The notes beneath the pieces are model-generated. The model did not search any database. It was not told the DNA's origin and worked only from the letters and a program-made list of their open reading frames with translations. A DNA stretch of 50,675 nucleotides, taken from Pseudomonadota bacterium (GTDB lineage: Bacteria; Desulfobacterota; Syntrophia; Syntrophales; UBA8958). The stretch covers positions 1 through 50,675 of the forward strand of contig JASGUC010000023.1 of the NCBI GenBank assembly GCA_030057915.1, given 5' to 3'. A program made the position numbers and the translations under genes. Of the stretch, positions 23,296 through 31,358 are shown in pieces. Every line of letters starts with the position of its first letter. Position 1 is the stretch's first letter.

Positions 23296-24816
23296 CTACG
23301 GGCTCGATTGAAAGTGCTTCCGTATCCCGGCGACGAGGCCGGGGATCGTGTAGGTTTCCTGAAGGATATCCACCCGCAGCCCCGCCTCCCTTACCGCGGC
23401 GGCGGTGACGGGGCCGATGACGGCGATCTTCACCGCCGGCGGCGGGACGAACCGGGGACCCATGATGGCCAGGAAATGGCGCACCGTCGAGGGGCTGGTG
23501 AAGGTGATGACGTCCACCTTGCCGGCGGCGAGCAATGGCGTCAGCTCCCCGGCGTCGCGCCCCGATGGGACGGTCCGGTAAGCCGTGACGACGTCCACCC
23601 GGGCCCCCATTCGCGTAAGCCCGTCGGGAATCGCCTCCCGGGCCTCCGCCGCCCGGGGCAGGAGGATCCGGACGCCCCGGATGTCATGTTGCGCGAAGGC
23701 CTTCACCACCCCCTCGGAGATGTATTCCTCCGGCAGGAGATCCACCCGGAGGCCCAGCCCCGCCAGCATTTCCGCCGTGGCCGGGCCGATGGCGGCCAGG
23801 CGCGCCCCCTTCAGGTCCCGGAGGTCCCCGCCGCGCTCCCGGAGGCGGGCCAGGAAGAAGCGGACGCCGTTGGCGCTGGTGAAGACGATCCAGGCATAGC
23901 CGTCCAGGCGCGCCAGGGCCGCGTCCAGCTCCGCCCAGGAGGCCGGCGGCTCGATGCGGATCGTGGGGAAATGGATCGCCCGGGCCCCCTCCGCCTGGAG
24001 CAGGGCGGCGAAGGATTCCGCCTGGGCCGCAGGCCGGGTGATGACGATGCCCTTTCCGAAGAGGGGTCGATTGTCGAACCACCGGAGGGACTCCCGGAGG
24101 CGGGCCACCGGACCGACGACGAGCAGCGCCGGCGGCGTGACGCCCCGGGCGGTCGCCGTCGCGGCGATGTCCCCCAGGGTCCCCGGGACGGTCTCCTGGT
24201 CCGCCGTGGTTCCCCGGCGGATCAGGGCCGCCGGGGTCGCGGGGTCCTTCCCGTGGGCGATGAGGGCGGCGACGATCCGGGAGAGGTTCCTCACCCCCAT
24301 GAAGAAGACCAGGGTCCCGATCCCCGCCAGGGACGCCCAGTCGATGTCACTCTTCTCCTTCGTCGGATCCTCGTGGCCGGTGACGAAGGCCAGCGTCGAG
24401 GTCAGGCCCCGGTGAGTCAGGGGAATCCCCGCATAGGCGGGGACGGCCACGGCGGCGGTGACTCCGGGAACCACTTCGAAGGGAATCCCCGCGGCGGCCA
24501 GGGCCTCCGCCTCCTCGCCCCCGCGGCCGAAGATGAAGGGGTCGCCCCCTTTGAGGCGGGCCACGATGTGTCCCTGCCGTGCCTCCGCCACGAGGAGGCG
24601 GTTGATCTCCTCCTGGGGGAGGGTGTGATCGCCCCCCTTCTTCCCGGCGTAGATGAGCCGGGCGTCCTTCCTGGAGTAGCCCAGAAGCTCCTCGTTCACC
24701 AGGTGATCGTAAACGACGACCCCGGCCCGGCCGATGGCCCGGGCGCCCTTCACCGTGATCAACCCCGGATCGCCGGGGCCGGCGCCGATGATGTAAACCT
24801 TTCCCGCCTCGGTCAT
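23296..24816 (-). CDS. cobA-hemD: Fused uroporphyrinogen-III methyltransferase / uroporphyrinogen-III synthase
   Basis: This bifunctional enzyme of 506 residues has an N-terminal SUMT/CobA domain (about 1-250). It carries VYIIGAGPGDPGLITVKGAR, VVYDHLVN, RLKGGDPFIFGRGGEEAEAL and VVPGVTAAVAVPAYAGIPLT, for SAM-dependent methylation at C2 and C7. The C-terminal HemD domain (about 258-500) has IVITRPAAQAESFAALL and VFTSANGVRFFLARL, for ring closure of hydroxymethylbilane. The fusion is common in bacteria that use siroheme as a heme precursor, and it makes precorrin-2 from HemC product. It precedes ahbC by about 200 nt. Confidence 0.96.
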   Translation of the reverse strand: MTEAGKVYIIGAGPGDPGLITVKGARAIGRAGVVVYDHLVNEELLGYSRKDARLIYAGKKGGDHTLPQEEINRLLVAEARQGHIVARLKGGDPFIFGRGGEEAEALAAAGIPFEVVPGVTAAVAVPAYAGIPLTHRGLTSTLAFVTGHEDPTKEKSDIDWASLAGIGTLVFFMGVRNLSRIVAALIAHGKDPATPAALIRRGTTADQETVPGTLGDIAATATARGVTPPALLVVGPVARLRESLRWFDNRPLFGKGIVITRPAAQAESFAALLQAEGARAIHFPTIRIEPPASWAELDAALARLDGYAWIVFTSANGVRFFLARLRERGGDLRDLKGARLAAIGPATAEMLAGLGLRVDLLPEEYISEGVVKAFAQHDIRGVRILLPRAAEAREAIPDGLTRMGARVDVVTAYRTVPSGRDAGELTPLLAAGKVDVITFTSPSTVRHFLAIMGPRFVPPPAVKIAVIGPVTAAAVREAGLRVDILQETYTIPGLVAGIRKHFQSSP

Positions 24817-25277
24817 ATTCGTCTCCGTCCAAAAAAACCCGCACGCCCCGGGGCGCCCCGCCCGTGCGAAATCACAATCTGATGCGGACGATCAGAAACC
24901 ATCATGCCCCGGGCGCGCCCGCCATATTCCCGCCTCTACGTGCCTCCACGCCAAAATCCCGCACGCCCCGGGGCGCGCCCATGCCCTGGCCATGTCGAAA
25001 GAAGCGTCCCAGCCCGCCGACTGCCGGGCCTGTGTAAATGAAGCAAGTCGAGTCCGCGCCAGGAAACCGGCTAAAAACTGTCAAACACGTATCTAAAGAA
25101 TCCAACTAGTTACGTGCGACTTATCTGGAAGCGTCTCCCAAAAACCCGCACGCCCCGGGGAGCGTCGGCGCCCGGCGGCGCCCCTGCCATGCTTATTACA
25201 AATTCATTATATCTTGCGGGGCGCCACAGGGCGCCCGCCGAAGCGTGAAATGGCGCTTCCAGCCCGCCGACTGCCTC
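24817..25277. other. Intergenic repeat-rich stretch between cobA-hemD and hemC
   Basis: No credible gene is seen. CGCACGCCCCGGGG occurs three times (about 24841, 24961 and 25147). The 121-bp repeat R1, shared with the wbpE leader, occupies 25003-25123. Confidence 0.6.
25003..25123 (+). repeat. R1 repeat, copy 1 (121 bp)
   Basis: It aligns without gaps in length to 41935-42055 at roughly 80-85% by eye. The shared core is ACGTATCTAAAGAATCCAA, then TTAGTTACGTGCGACTTA, with one or two differences. The second copy ends 26 nt before the wbpE ATG. Confidence 0.8.
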
Positions 25278-26213
25278 TCAGCGGCCATCCCGGCAAACCA
25301 TGTCCAGGATGGCCCGGCCGCCACGCTGGAGAAGGGCCTCTGCCAATCGGATGCCCAGGTCCTCCCCGGCCTCCGCCGGCCCCCGGAGTTCCTCCCGGAT
25401 CATGACCCGCCCGTCGCTGGTTCCCAGCAGCCCCATGATTTTGATCGCGTCCCCCTCCATCTTGGCATAGGCCGCCAGCGGCAACTGGCAGCCCCCGCCG
25501 AGACGCCGGAGAAAGGCCCGTTCCGCCCCGGCCTCCCGCCAGGTCGGTTCGTGGTGGAGAAAGGCCAGGGTCTCCCGCGTGGCGTCGTCGTCCTCCCGGA
25601 TCTCCAGGGCCAGGGTCCCCTGGCCCACGGCGGGAAGGAGGATCTCCACGGGGAGAAACTGCGTCACCCGGCCCATCCAGCCCAGTCGCCGCATCCCCGC
25701 GGCGGCCACCACCACCGCGTCCAGGTCTTCCGTTTCCACCTTCCTGAGCCGCGTGTCCAGATTGCCCCGAAGGGGGACGATCTCCACGTCGGGGAAGATG
25801 TTGCGGATCTGGAAGCCCCGGCGCAGGGAACCGGTGCCGATCCTGGCCCGTCGCGGCATGGCCTCGAACTTGACGCGGCGCTTCGAGACGAAGACGTCCC
25901 GGGGATCCTCCCGCTCCGGGGTGACGGCGATGACCAGTCCCGCGGGCAGCTCCGCCGGGACGTCCTTGAGGCTGTGAACCGCCAGATCGATCTCCCCCCG
26001 GAGGAGGGCGTCCTCGATCTCCTTGACGAAGACCCCCTTGCCGCCGATCTTCACCAGGGACACGTCCTGCATGATGTCCCCCTTGGTCTTGATGACGACC
26101 AGGCTCACGCCCATGCCGGGGCGTTGCCTTTCGATCCGCTCCTTAACCCAGGCGGCCTGGGCCAGGGCGAGGGCGCTCCCCCGCGTGCCGATTCTCAATG
26201 AACCCTTGATCAT
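25278..26213 (-). CDS. hemC: Porphobilinogen deaminase (hydroxymethylbilane synthase)
   Basis: This enzyme polymerises four porphobilinogens into hydroxymethylbilane. It has 311 residues, normal for the family. The N-terminus RIGTRGSALALAQA, VVIKTKGD and HSLKDVPAELP are diagnostic. The dipyrromethane cofactor cysteine is in RLGGGCQLPLAAYA at residue 242. Arginine-rich substrate motifs (GTGSLRRGFQ, LRGNLDTRLRK) are intact. It lies 79 nt downstream of hemA on the same strand. Confidence 0.97.
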   Translation of the reverse strand: MIKGSLRIGTRGSALALAQAAWVKERIERQRPGMGVSLVVIKTKGDIMQDVSLVKIGGKGVFVKEIEDALLRGEIDLAVHSLKDVPAELPAGLVIAVTPEREDPRDVFVSKRRVKFEAMPRRARIGTGSLRRGFQIRNIFPDVEIVPLRGNLDTRLRKVETEDLDAVVVAAAGMRRLGWMGRVTQFLPVEILLPAVGQGTLALEIREDDDATRETLAFLHHEPTWREAGAERAFLRRLGGGCQLPLAAYAKMEGDAIKIMGLLGTSDGRVMIREELRGPAEAGEDLGIRLAEALLQRGGRAILDMVCRDGR

Positions 26214-26292
26214 CTCTATCCTCTATATATAACGTTGTCGTTTCATGAAAGGCGATTCGCCGGCGGCGCCGGCATAACGCCCGGGGCCGCCC

Positions 26293-27573
26293 TCACCCTC
26301 CCTCTTCCGTACCGTCGAGGCGGAAGAGGCGCCGCAGGGCCGCCACATAAGCCGGGGCCGCCCCGTTCCGGCTTTCCTCCTTCAGACGGGTCATGGGGTC
26401 GTGGAGGAGCTTGTTCACGATGGCCTGGGCGAGGAGCGCCGCCGCCTCCCGGTCTTCGGGACGCAGGTTCCGGAGCCACCCCTCCGCCCGTTCCAACTCC
26501 CCGGATACGATGGCGTCCGCCTTCTCCCGGAGGGAGACGATGACGGGCACCACGGCCAGGGTGTCGAACCAGGCCACGTATTCCTCCGTCTCCGCCGCGA
26601 CGATCTCCTCTCCCCGGGCCGCCTCCTCCTTCCGGATGGCCATGTTCGCGTCGGCGATTTCCTGAAGGTCGTCCATATTGTACAGATAGACGTTTTCCAA
26701 ATCCCCCGCCCGGGGATCCACGTCCCGGGGCACGGCAATGTCGATGATGAACAGGAGGCGGTTCTTGCGCCGCCCCAGGGCGGCGGCGACCATCTCCCCG
26801 GTGATGACGTATCCCGGCGCCCCCGTGGAGGCGATGACGATATCCGCCTCCCGGAGCGCCTCTCCAAGCCGCGAAAACTCCACGGCGACGCCCTGGAACT
26901 CCGCCGCCATCCCCACGGCCCGCTCCCAGGTCCGGTTGGTCACGATGAGACGCGCCCCGCCGTGCTTCAGGAGATGCCGGGCCGCCAGTTCCGACATCTC
27001 CCCCGCCCCCACCAGGAGGACCTTCTTGCCCGGGAGGGTCCCGAAGATCTTCTTTGCCAGTTCCACGGCGGCATAGCTCACGGAAACGGCGTGGCTGCCC
27101 ACGCCGGTCTCCGTCCGGATCCGCTTTGCCACCCGGAAGGCCCGGTGGAGGAGCCGGTTGAGGATGATCCCCGCCGCCTCCCGCTCCACCGCCTGGCGGT
27201 AGGCGTCCTTCACCTGACCCAGGATCTGGGGCTCCCCCATGACGAGGGAATCGAGCCCCGCGGCGACCCGAAAGAGGTGCCGGACCGCGTGCCTGTCGCG
27301 ATAGACGTAGAGACACCGGGCCAGTTCCCCGGCGCTCAGATTGCCGTGGCGGAAGATCAGCTCCCGAAGCCGTTCCTCCGCCCCGTCGCCCTCCCGGCTC
27401 CGGACGAGGATCTCCACCCGGTTGCATGTGGACAGATACAGGGCCTCCTCGACCCCGGGGAATCCCAGGATCTCCGTTAGGGGATCGAAGCCCTCGTTGC
27501 AGGCAATATTCAGGCGTTCCCGGATTTCCACCGGCGCCGTCTTGTGATTCATGCCGATCAACAGGAGATTCAT
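26293..27573 (-). CDS. hemA: Glutamyl-tRNA reductase
   Basis: This is the first committed step of C5-pathway tetrapyrrole synthesis, reducing glutamyl-tRNA to glutamate-1-semialdehyde. It has 426 residues. The catalytic cysteine is in LSTCNRVEIL (about 50). MNLLLIGMNHKTAPVEIRER, GEPQILGQVKDAY and the NADPH Rossmann motif VLLVGAGEMSELAARHL are present. A C-terminal dimerisation helix region ends with a charged tail. It starts 3 nt after the ccsA/hemX gene, so the two are coupled. hemL (semialdehyde aminomutase) is not in the window. Confidence 0.97.
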   Translation of the reverse strand: MNLLLIGMNHKTAPVEIRERLNIACNEGFDPLTEILGFPGVEEALYLSTCNRVEILVRSREGDGAEERLRELIFRHGNLSAGELARCLYVYRDRHAVRHLFRVAAGLDSLVMGEPQILGQVKDAYRQAVEREAAGIILNRLLHRAFRVAKRIRTETGVGSHAVSVSYAAVELAKKIFGTLPGKKVLLVGAGEMSELAARHLLKHGGARLIVTNRTWERAVGMAAEFQGVAVEFSRLGEALREADIVIASTGAPGYVITGEMVAAALGRRKNRLLFIIDIAVPRDVDPRAGDLENVYLYNMDDLQEIADANMAIRKEEAARGEEIVAAETEEYVAWFDTLAVVPVIVSLREKADAIVSGELERAEGWLRNLRPEDREAAALLAQAIVNKLLHDPMTRLKEESRNGAAPAYVAALRRLFRLDGTEEGG

Positions 27574-27576
27574 CGC

Positions 27577-28398
27577 TCAATAAAACCGGTGGAGGGTGGT
27601 AAAAAAGTGCTTTTCCGCCAGGAAGGCGGTAAGAAGCGCCATGAAGGCCGCCACGGACAGCAAGGCGATCCGGCGGCCCTTCCAGCCGATGGCGAGGCGC
27701 TGGTGGAGAAGGACGGCATAGACCAGCCAGGCCGCCAGGGTCCAGATCTGCTTGGGGTCCCATTGCCAGGGGCTGCCCCAGACCGTTCCCGCCCAGATCG
27801 CGCCCGCCGCGATCCCCAGGGTCAAAAGGGGGAAACCCCAGAGCAGGCAGGCATGGTTGATCCGGTCCAGGTCCCGGAGGGAAGGGAAGAACTTCATCGT
27901 CCGGCTGGCCTTGCGGCGCTTCAGGAGGCCGTCCTGGATCAGGTAGGCCAGTCCCGCGGCGGAGGCGAGGGCGAAGAGGGCCTCGCCGATCACCGCCAGC
28001 ATGGCGTGGAGGCATACCAGACCTCCCCGAAGGATCGCCGGGGCCGTCAGGGTGCCGCCGACACCCGGAGAGGAGGCGATCATGAGGAGAAAGACCGCCG
28101 GCGAGACGAAGACCCCGAGGACCCTGGTCTTGGTGCGCACCTGGAAGGCCAGATAGGCGCCCGCCATCACCAGGGCGAAGAAGGAGAGGCTGTCGTGGAG
28201 CCGGAGGAAGGGGTTGTATCCCCGCGCCGTCCACTGCCCGAGGAAGAACAGGGCGTGAAGGACGCAGGCCCCGGCCAGGACCCACGTGGCGACCTTGGCG
28301 GGGGTCACCCGGCGGGTGAAGAGGGAAAACAGGTAGATCAGGGCGCTCAGGAGGTATGCCCCCAGGACCCACGGGTAGATCGGCAGATAAAAGTCCAT
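27577..28398 (-). CDS. CcsA/ResC/HemX-type cytochrome c assembly membrane protein
   Basis: The 273-residue integral membrane protein has about eight predicted helices. The tryptophan-rich heme-handling motif reads WGSPWQWDPKQIWTLAAWLV (about 205-225), the HemX/CcsA form of the WWD domain, with conserved histidines flanking it (LHAMLAVIGEALFA, LLHQRLAIGWKG). It may deliver heme for cytochrome c maturation or, as HemX, influence HemA levels. Its position 3 nt upstream of hemA fits the hemX-hemA arrangement known in other bacteria. Confidence 0.9.
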   Translation of the reverse strand: MDFYLPIYPWVLGAYLLSALIYLFSLFTRRVTPAKVATWVLAGACVLHALFFLGQWTARGYNPFLRLHDSLSFFALVMAGAYLAFQVRTKTRVLGVFVSPAVFLLMIASSPGVGGTLTAPAILRGGLVCLHAMLAVIGEALFALASAAGLAYLIQDGLLKRRKASRTMKFFPSLRDLDRINHACLLWGFPLLTLGIAAGAIWAGTVWGSPWQWDPKQIWTLAAWLVYAVLLHQRLAIGWKGRRIALLSVAAFMALLTAFLAEKHFFTTLHRFY

Positions 28399-28627
28399 CG
28401 TTTCAGATCCTGTCCTATCCGTCTCCCGGCTCCCTCTCGCTCCGGGAAAGCGGGGAGATACCGCGGGATGTAATCCTCCTCCCCGTTTCGCCCCCGTTCC
28501 GGTGGAGCAGGGAGCCGCGGGAGGGAATCCGTCTCCCGGCCACTCCCCCGTCCCGGCGGAGCAGGGGGCCGTGGAAGGGAATGCTCTTTATTATTAAGGA
28601 GATCCTTGTTTATACATGACGTCCCGT

Positions 28628-28760
28628 TAAACAGGCTATTTCTGAACCTCACGACGGCTAAAGCCGGGGATTCTAAAGGCGAACCCGTTGGGGTCTCCCG
28701 GCTCTCGCATCGCTGCTACAGCATCCGGGCTATGACCAACGGCAAGCCTTCTTCGGCGGA
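28628..28760 (-). ncRNA. Putative TnpB-associated omega-RNA relic / IS200-IS605-type right end
   Basis: On the minus strand the end of the tnpB-like frame reads GGGAGACCCCAACGGGTTCG, then GAATCCCCGGC TTTA GCCGTCGTGAGGTTCAG, followed by AAATAG. This hairpin followed by GAGGTTCA resembles the 3' end of TnpB omega-RNA scaffolds, which overlap the tnpB 3' end. The sequence immediately downstream (below about 28635) would be the guide position. The call rests on resemblance only. Confidence 0.45.
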
Positions 28761-29064
28761 CGATCCGCTCTGACGGACAAGCCGTGGGAAGTCCTTCCGA
28801 ACTCCCGCTCGCATATTGCTCCTTCAACCATCCCGCCCGCCTCAGCACAGGTTCCTGAGCTGTCCACATCTCTACGATAGTGGATGGATGGTGTTGATTA
28901 TCAATCACACAACGAGCAAGGAAAGCCGAATACACGTCCCGTTGCACTATGCCGCTCCCGTCGCCCAGGGTATGCCAGCGACAGGAAAGAGGTTTCTTCT
29001 CATACAAGTCGGTGAGGTGATCATACTGGGAAAGCTTCAATATCTGTGTGTCATTCAAGATCAA
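28636..29064 (-). pseudogene. tnpB: TnpB-family (IS200/IS605) protein, C-terminal remnant
   Basis: The 142-residue frame reads LKLSQYDHLTDLYEKKPLSC, RWHTLGDGSGIVQRDVYSAF and LARCVIDNQHHPS. The spacing and the KKPLS.RWH...G...QRD.YSAFLAR block match the C-terminal part of TnpB-like RNA-guided nucleases after the RuvC/zinc-finger region. The N-terminal RuvC and helical domains are missing. It ends in FRIPGFSRREVQK, translated from the putative omega-RNA end. The interval 28399-29314 has no intact gene. A second piece of a similar gene lies at 32948. Confidence 0.6.
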
Positions 29065-29135
29065 CTACTTACATTGAGAACAAATTTGCCATTATGACTG
29101 CCCGGCGTTGACTTATGACGTTGTGTATAATCCTT

Positions 29136-29380
29136 GAGATCTTTGAATACTTGCTTCGAAGACCTCTCTTTTCTTCATTTCCGCGATTTCCACGCCGCTG
29201 TCATTCCCTCAATCCCCATGCCGCTGTCACTCCCGCGATAATCACGCCGCTGTTATCTCCGCAATATCCACACCGTTGTCATTCCCGCGATCTCCTGGCG
29301 GGAATCCCATGTTTTCAAGTATCCGACGGATGCCGGGTCAAGCCCGGCATGACAAGATTAGGTCGTTTTTCAAAGGTCTC
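29136..29380. repeat. TIR element B (245 bp) with internal tandem units
   Basis: It is bounded by GAGATCTTTGAATAC (29136-29150) and TTTTTCAAAGGTCTC (29366-29380). Inside, about four imperfect 26-29-bp units share CGCCGCTGTCATTCCC. The right part overlaps the 3' end of the precorrin-2 dehydrogenase gene, supplying its last residues (ETFEKRPNLVMPGLTRHPS) and its stop. Confidence 0.7.
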
Positions 29381-30109
29381 GGAGTTGCCCCTGTTTCCGC
29401 TTTGCGGCGCCGTCGTTGCCTCCGCGCCGGGCGCCGGGAGCAGCGTGACTTTCCGGTCGGCCAGGAGGTCCGCCTCGATGTCCAGGCCGGTCAGGTTGCG
29501 GATCAGGGCGGCCGCCTCCTCCCGTCGGCCCGACCGTAGGTGCTCCAAGAGGGGCGAATCGACCAGGGCCGTGAAGACGTCCCGGTTTTCCCCCGCGGGG
29601 CGGCCCGCGGCGATGATCCGCTCCCGCAGACGGCCCAAAAGGTCCAGGTAATCCGCATATTCCGGCCCGAATCTTCCTTCCAGCTCCTCCCGTAGTCTTC
29701 TCGCCAAGGCGGGACTCTTGCCGTCCGTGGCCACGGCGATGGAGAGGCTCCCCCGGGTGAGGAGGGCGGGAAGGATAAAGTCGCAGCGTCCGGGATCGTC
29801 CACGATGTTCACGAGGATGCCCCGGTCGCGGCAGGCGGCGGCGATGCGGTCGTTGACCTCCTCCCGGTCCGTGGCGCCGATGACGAGGAAGGCCCCTTCC
29901 AGGCAGCCCGTGGTATAGTCCTCCGCCGTATGACGGATGCGACCCTCCGCCGCCAGCTCCGCCAACAGGGGGTGAACCCGGCGGGCCACCACCGTCACGG
30001 CGGCCCCGCTCTCCAGGAGGCGCTCCACCTTCCGGGCCGCCACCTCGCCGCCGCCGACGACCACGCAGGGCCTCCCTCTGATGTCGAGACAAACGGGATA
30101 GTATCTCAA
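29315..30109 (-). CDS. Precorrin-2 dehydrogenase / sirohydrochlorin ferrochelatase (CysG N-terminal/Met8-like)
   Basis: This enzyme oxidises precorrin-2 with NAD and may insert iron to give siroheme, linking cobA-hemD to the Ahb enzymes. The Rossmann motif is CVVVGGGEVAARKVERLLES (about 15-34), followed by VNIVDDPGRCDFILPALLTR and IAVATDGKSPALARRLREEL. The core ends by about residue 235. The last about 25 residues, containing SETFEKRPNLVMPGL, are encoded by TIR element B and are not part of the family. It lies upstream of ccsA-hemA, separated by a tnpB relic. Confidence 0.93.
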   Translation of the reverse strand: MRYYPVCLDIRGRPCVVVGGGEVAARKVERLLESGAAVTVVARRVHPLLAELAAEGRIRHTAEDYTTGCLEGAFLVIGATDREEVNDRIAAACRDRGILVNIVDDPGRCDFILPALLTRGSLSIAVATDGKSPALARRLREELEGRFGPEYADYLDLLGRLRERIIAAGRPAGENRDVFTALVDSPLLEHLRSGRREEAAALIRNLTGLDIEADLLADRKVTLLPAPGAEATTAPQSGNRGNSETFEKRPNLVMPGLTRHPSDT

Positions 30110-30419
30110 GGGCTTCCTCCGTGGCAGCCGTGGCCGTGGTCGCTTTCCGTGCCGGTGACGCCGCCGTCTTCCTTGCCGGTCCGGCGACAGACATCGCCGC
30201 CGCTTATCCTGTGTGTCCCCCCCGGGGCGGGCGGCTTCTCCGGAGACGTCCCCCCGGTCCGTTGACGCCGCGACAGCCGCTGTTTTCCGCGCCGCCGTCG
30301 GTCCGTCCGTCGCCTTTGGCCGGTGAAGCTAACATGGCCGGGGTAATATTTCAAGTTGCTTGAAATATCGTCAAAAAAAGGATATGTTTCCTAATCATCG
30401 GGGACAGGAAGGACGATTC
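30110..30419. other. Divergent intergenic region with a 10-bp inverted repeat
   Basis: No gene is seen in this GC-rich stretch between the divergent precorrin-2 dehydrogenase and prmA genes. ATATTTCAAG (30346-30355), 3 nt, CTTGAAATAT (30359-30368) is a perfect inverted repeat 51 nt before the prmA ATG. It could be an operator; no regulator is known. Confidence 0.6.
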
Positions 30420-31358
30420 ATGACGCAGCAGAAGGAAAGGTGGTTGCAGATCGAGATTAGCCTCCCGGCGGAGTTGAATGAGGCCGTGACCAACTTCCTC
30501 ATGGAAAACGGCGCTCAAGGCGTGTTTCAGGAAGAGACGCCGGCGTCCCAGGGTGGCGATTTCGCGGAGGATCTCTCCCGGGAGGACCTCAAGGCCTATC
30601 TGCCCGCTGACGTCCGCGTCGAGAATCGTCTGACCTCCCTCCAGAATTACCTCGACGAACTGGGCCGCCTCTTTCCGGACCTGCCCCGCCCTTCCTGGCG
30701 CTCCGATTGGATCGCCGATTCCAACTGGGGAGAGGAATGGAAGAAGTACTTCAAGCCCCTGCGGGTGACGAGGAACATCATCATCAAGCCGACCTGGGAG
30801 CGCTTCAGCCCCGGCGGCCACGACATCCTCATCGAGATCGATCCCGGCATGGCCTTCGGCACCGGACAGCATCCCTCCACGCGGATGTGTCTCCAGGCCA
30901 TGGAGGACCTCATCCTCCAGGACCGGGCGGCCCGGAGCCGTCGCGTCCTCGACGTGGGAACCGGGACGGGCATCCTGGGCATCGCCGCCGCCAAACTCGG
31001 GGCGGGCAAGGTCGTTTGCGTGGACATCGACAAGCAGGCCGTGGCGATCGCCGGGGAGAACGTCCGCATGAACGACGTGGAAGACCGGGTGGACGTCCTC
31101 CACCGCGATGTGGTCACCCTCTCCGAAAGCTTCGACCTCATTGTCGCCAACCTCACCGCCAAGATGCTCCTCAAGCTCCGCCCGCGTCTCGTCGATCTCC
31201 TCAGACGGGGCGGCTTTCTCGTTATCTCTGGAATTATCGAACAAGATACGGAAGGTATCGAATATCACTTCCTGGCGGAACCCTTTGCGCTCCACCGGAC
31301 CATCGTCGAAAAGGAATGGCGCTGCTACGTCCTGCTCAACGAGGGCGGCCGGCAGTGA
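30420..31358 (+). CDS. prmA: Ribosomal protein L11 methyltransferase
   Basis: This is a SAM-dependent methylase acting on ribosomal protein L11, 312 residues from the ATG at 30420 (AGGAAGGA upstream). The N-terminal substrate domain runs to about 110. The class I methylase core has FGTGQHPSTRMCLQAM, motif I VLDVGTGTGILGIAAAKLGA and acidic loop VVCVDIDKQAV. IVANLTAKMLLKL matches the NPPY-like block of PrmA. Its stop overlaps the rsmE GTG start, so the two are translationally coupled. Confidence 0.95.
   Translation: MTQQKERWLQIEISLPAELNEAVTNFLMENGAQGVFQEETPASQGGDFAEDLSREDLKAYLPADVRVENRLTSLQNYLDELGRLFPDLPRPSWRSDWIADSNWGEEWKKYFKPLRVTRNIIIKPTWERFSPGGHDILIEIDPGMAFGTGQHPSTRMCLQAMEDLILQDRAARSRRVLDVGTGTGILGIAAAKLGAGKVVCVDIDKQAVAIAGENVRMNDVEDRVDVLHRDVVTLSESFDLIVANLTAKMLLKLRPRLVDLLRRGGFLVISGIIEQDTEGIEYHFLAEPFALHRTIVEKEWRCYVLLNEGGRQ

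Noticed and set aside
24902-25105. A 67-residue minus-strand frame between cobA-hemD and hemC
   Set aside because: It is made of the R1 repeat and CGCACGCCCCGGGG motifs, with no coding evidence.
28636-29064. Intact 142-residue gene
   Set aside because: It matches only the C-terminal part of TnpB-like proteins and ends in an IS right end, so it is a remnant.
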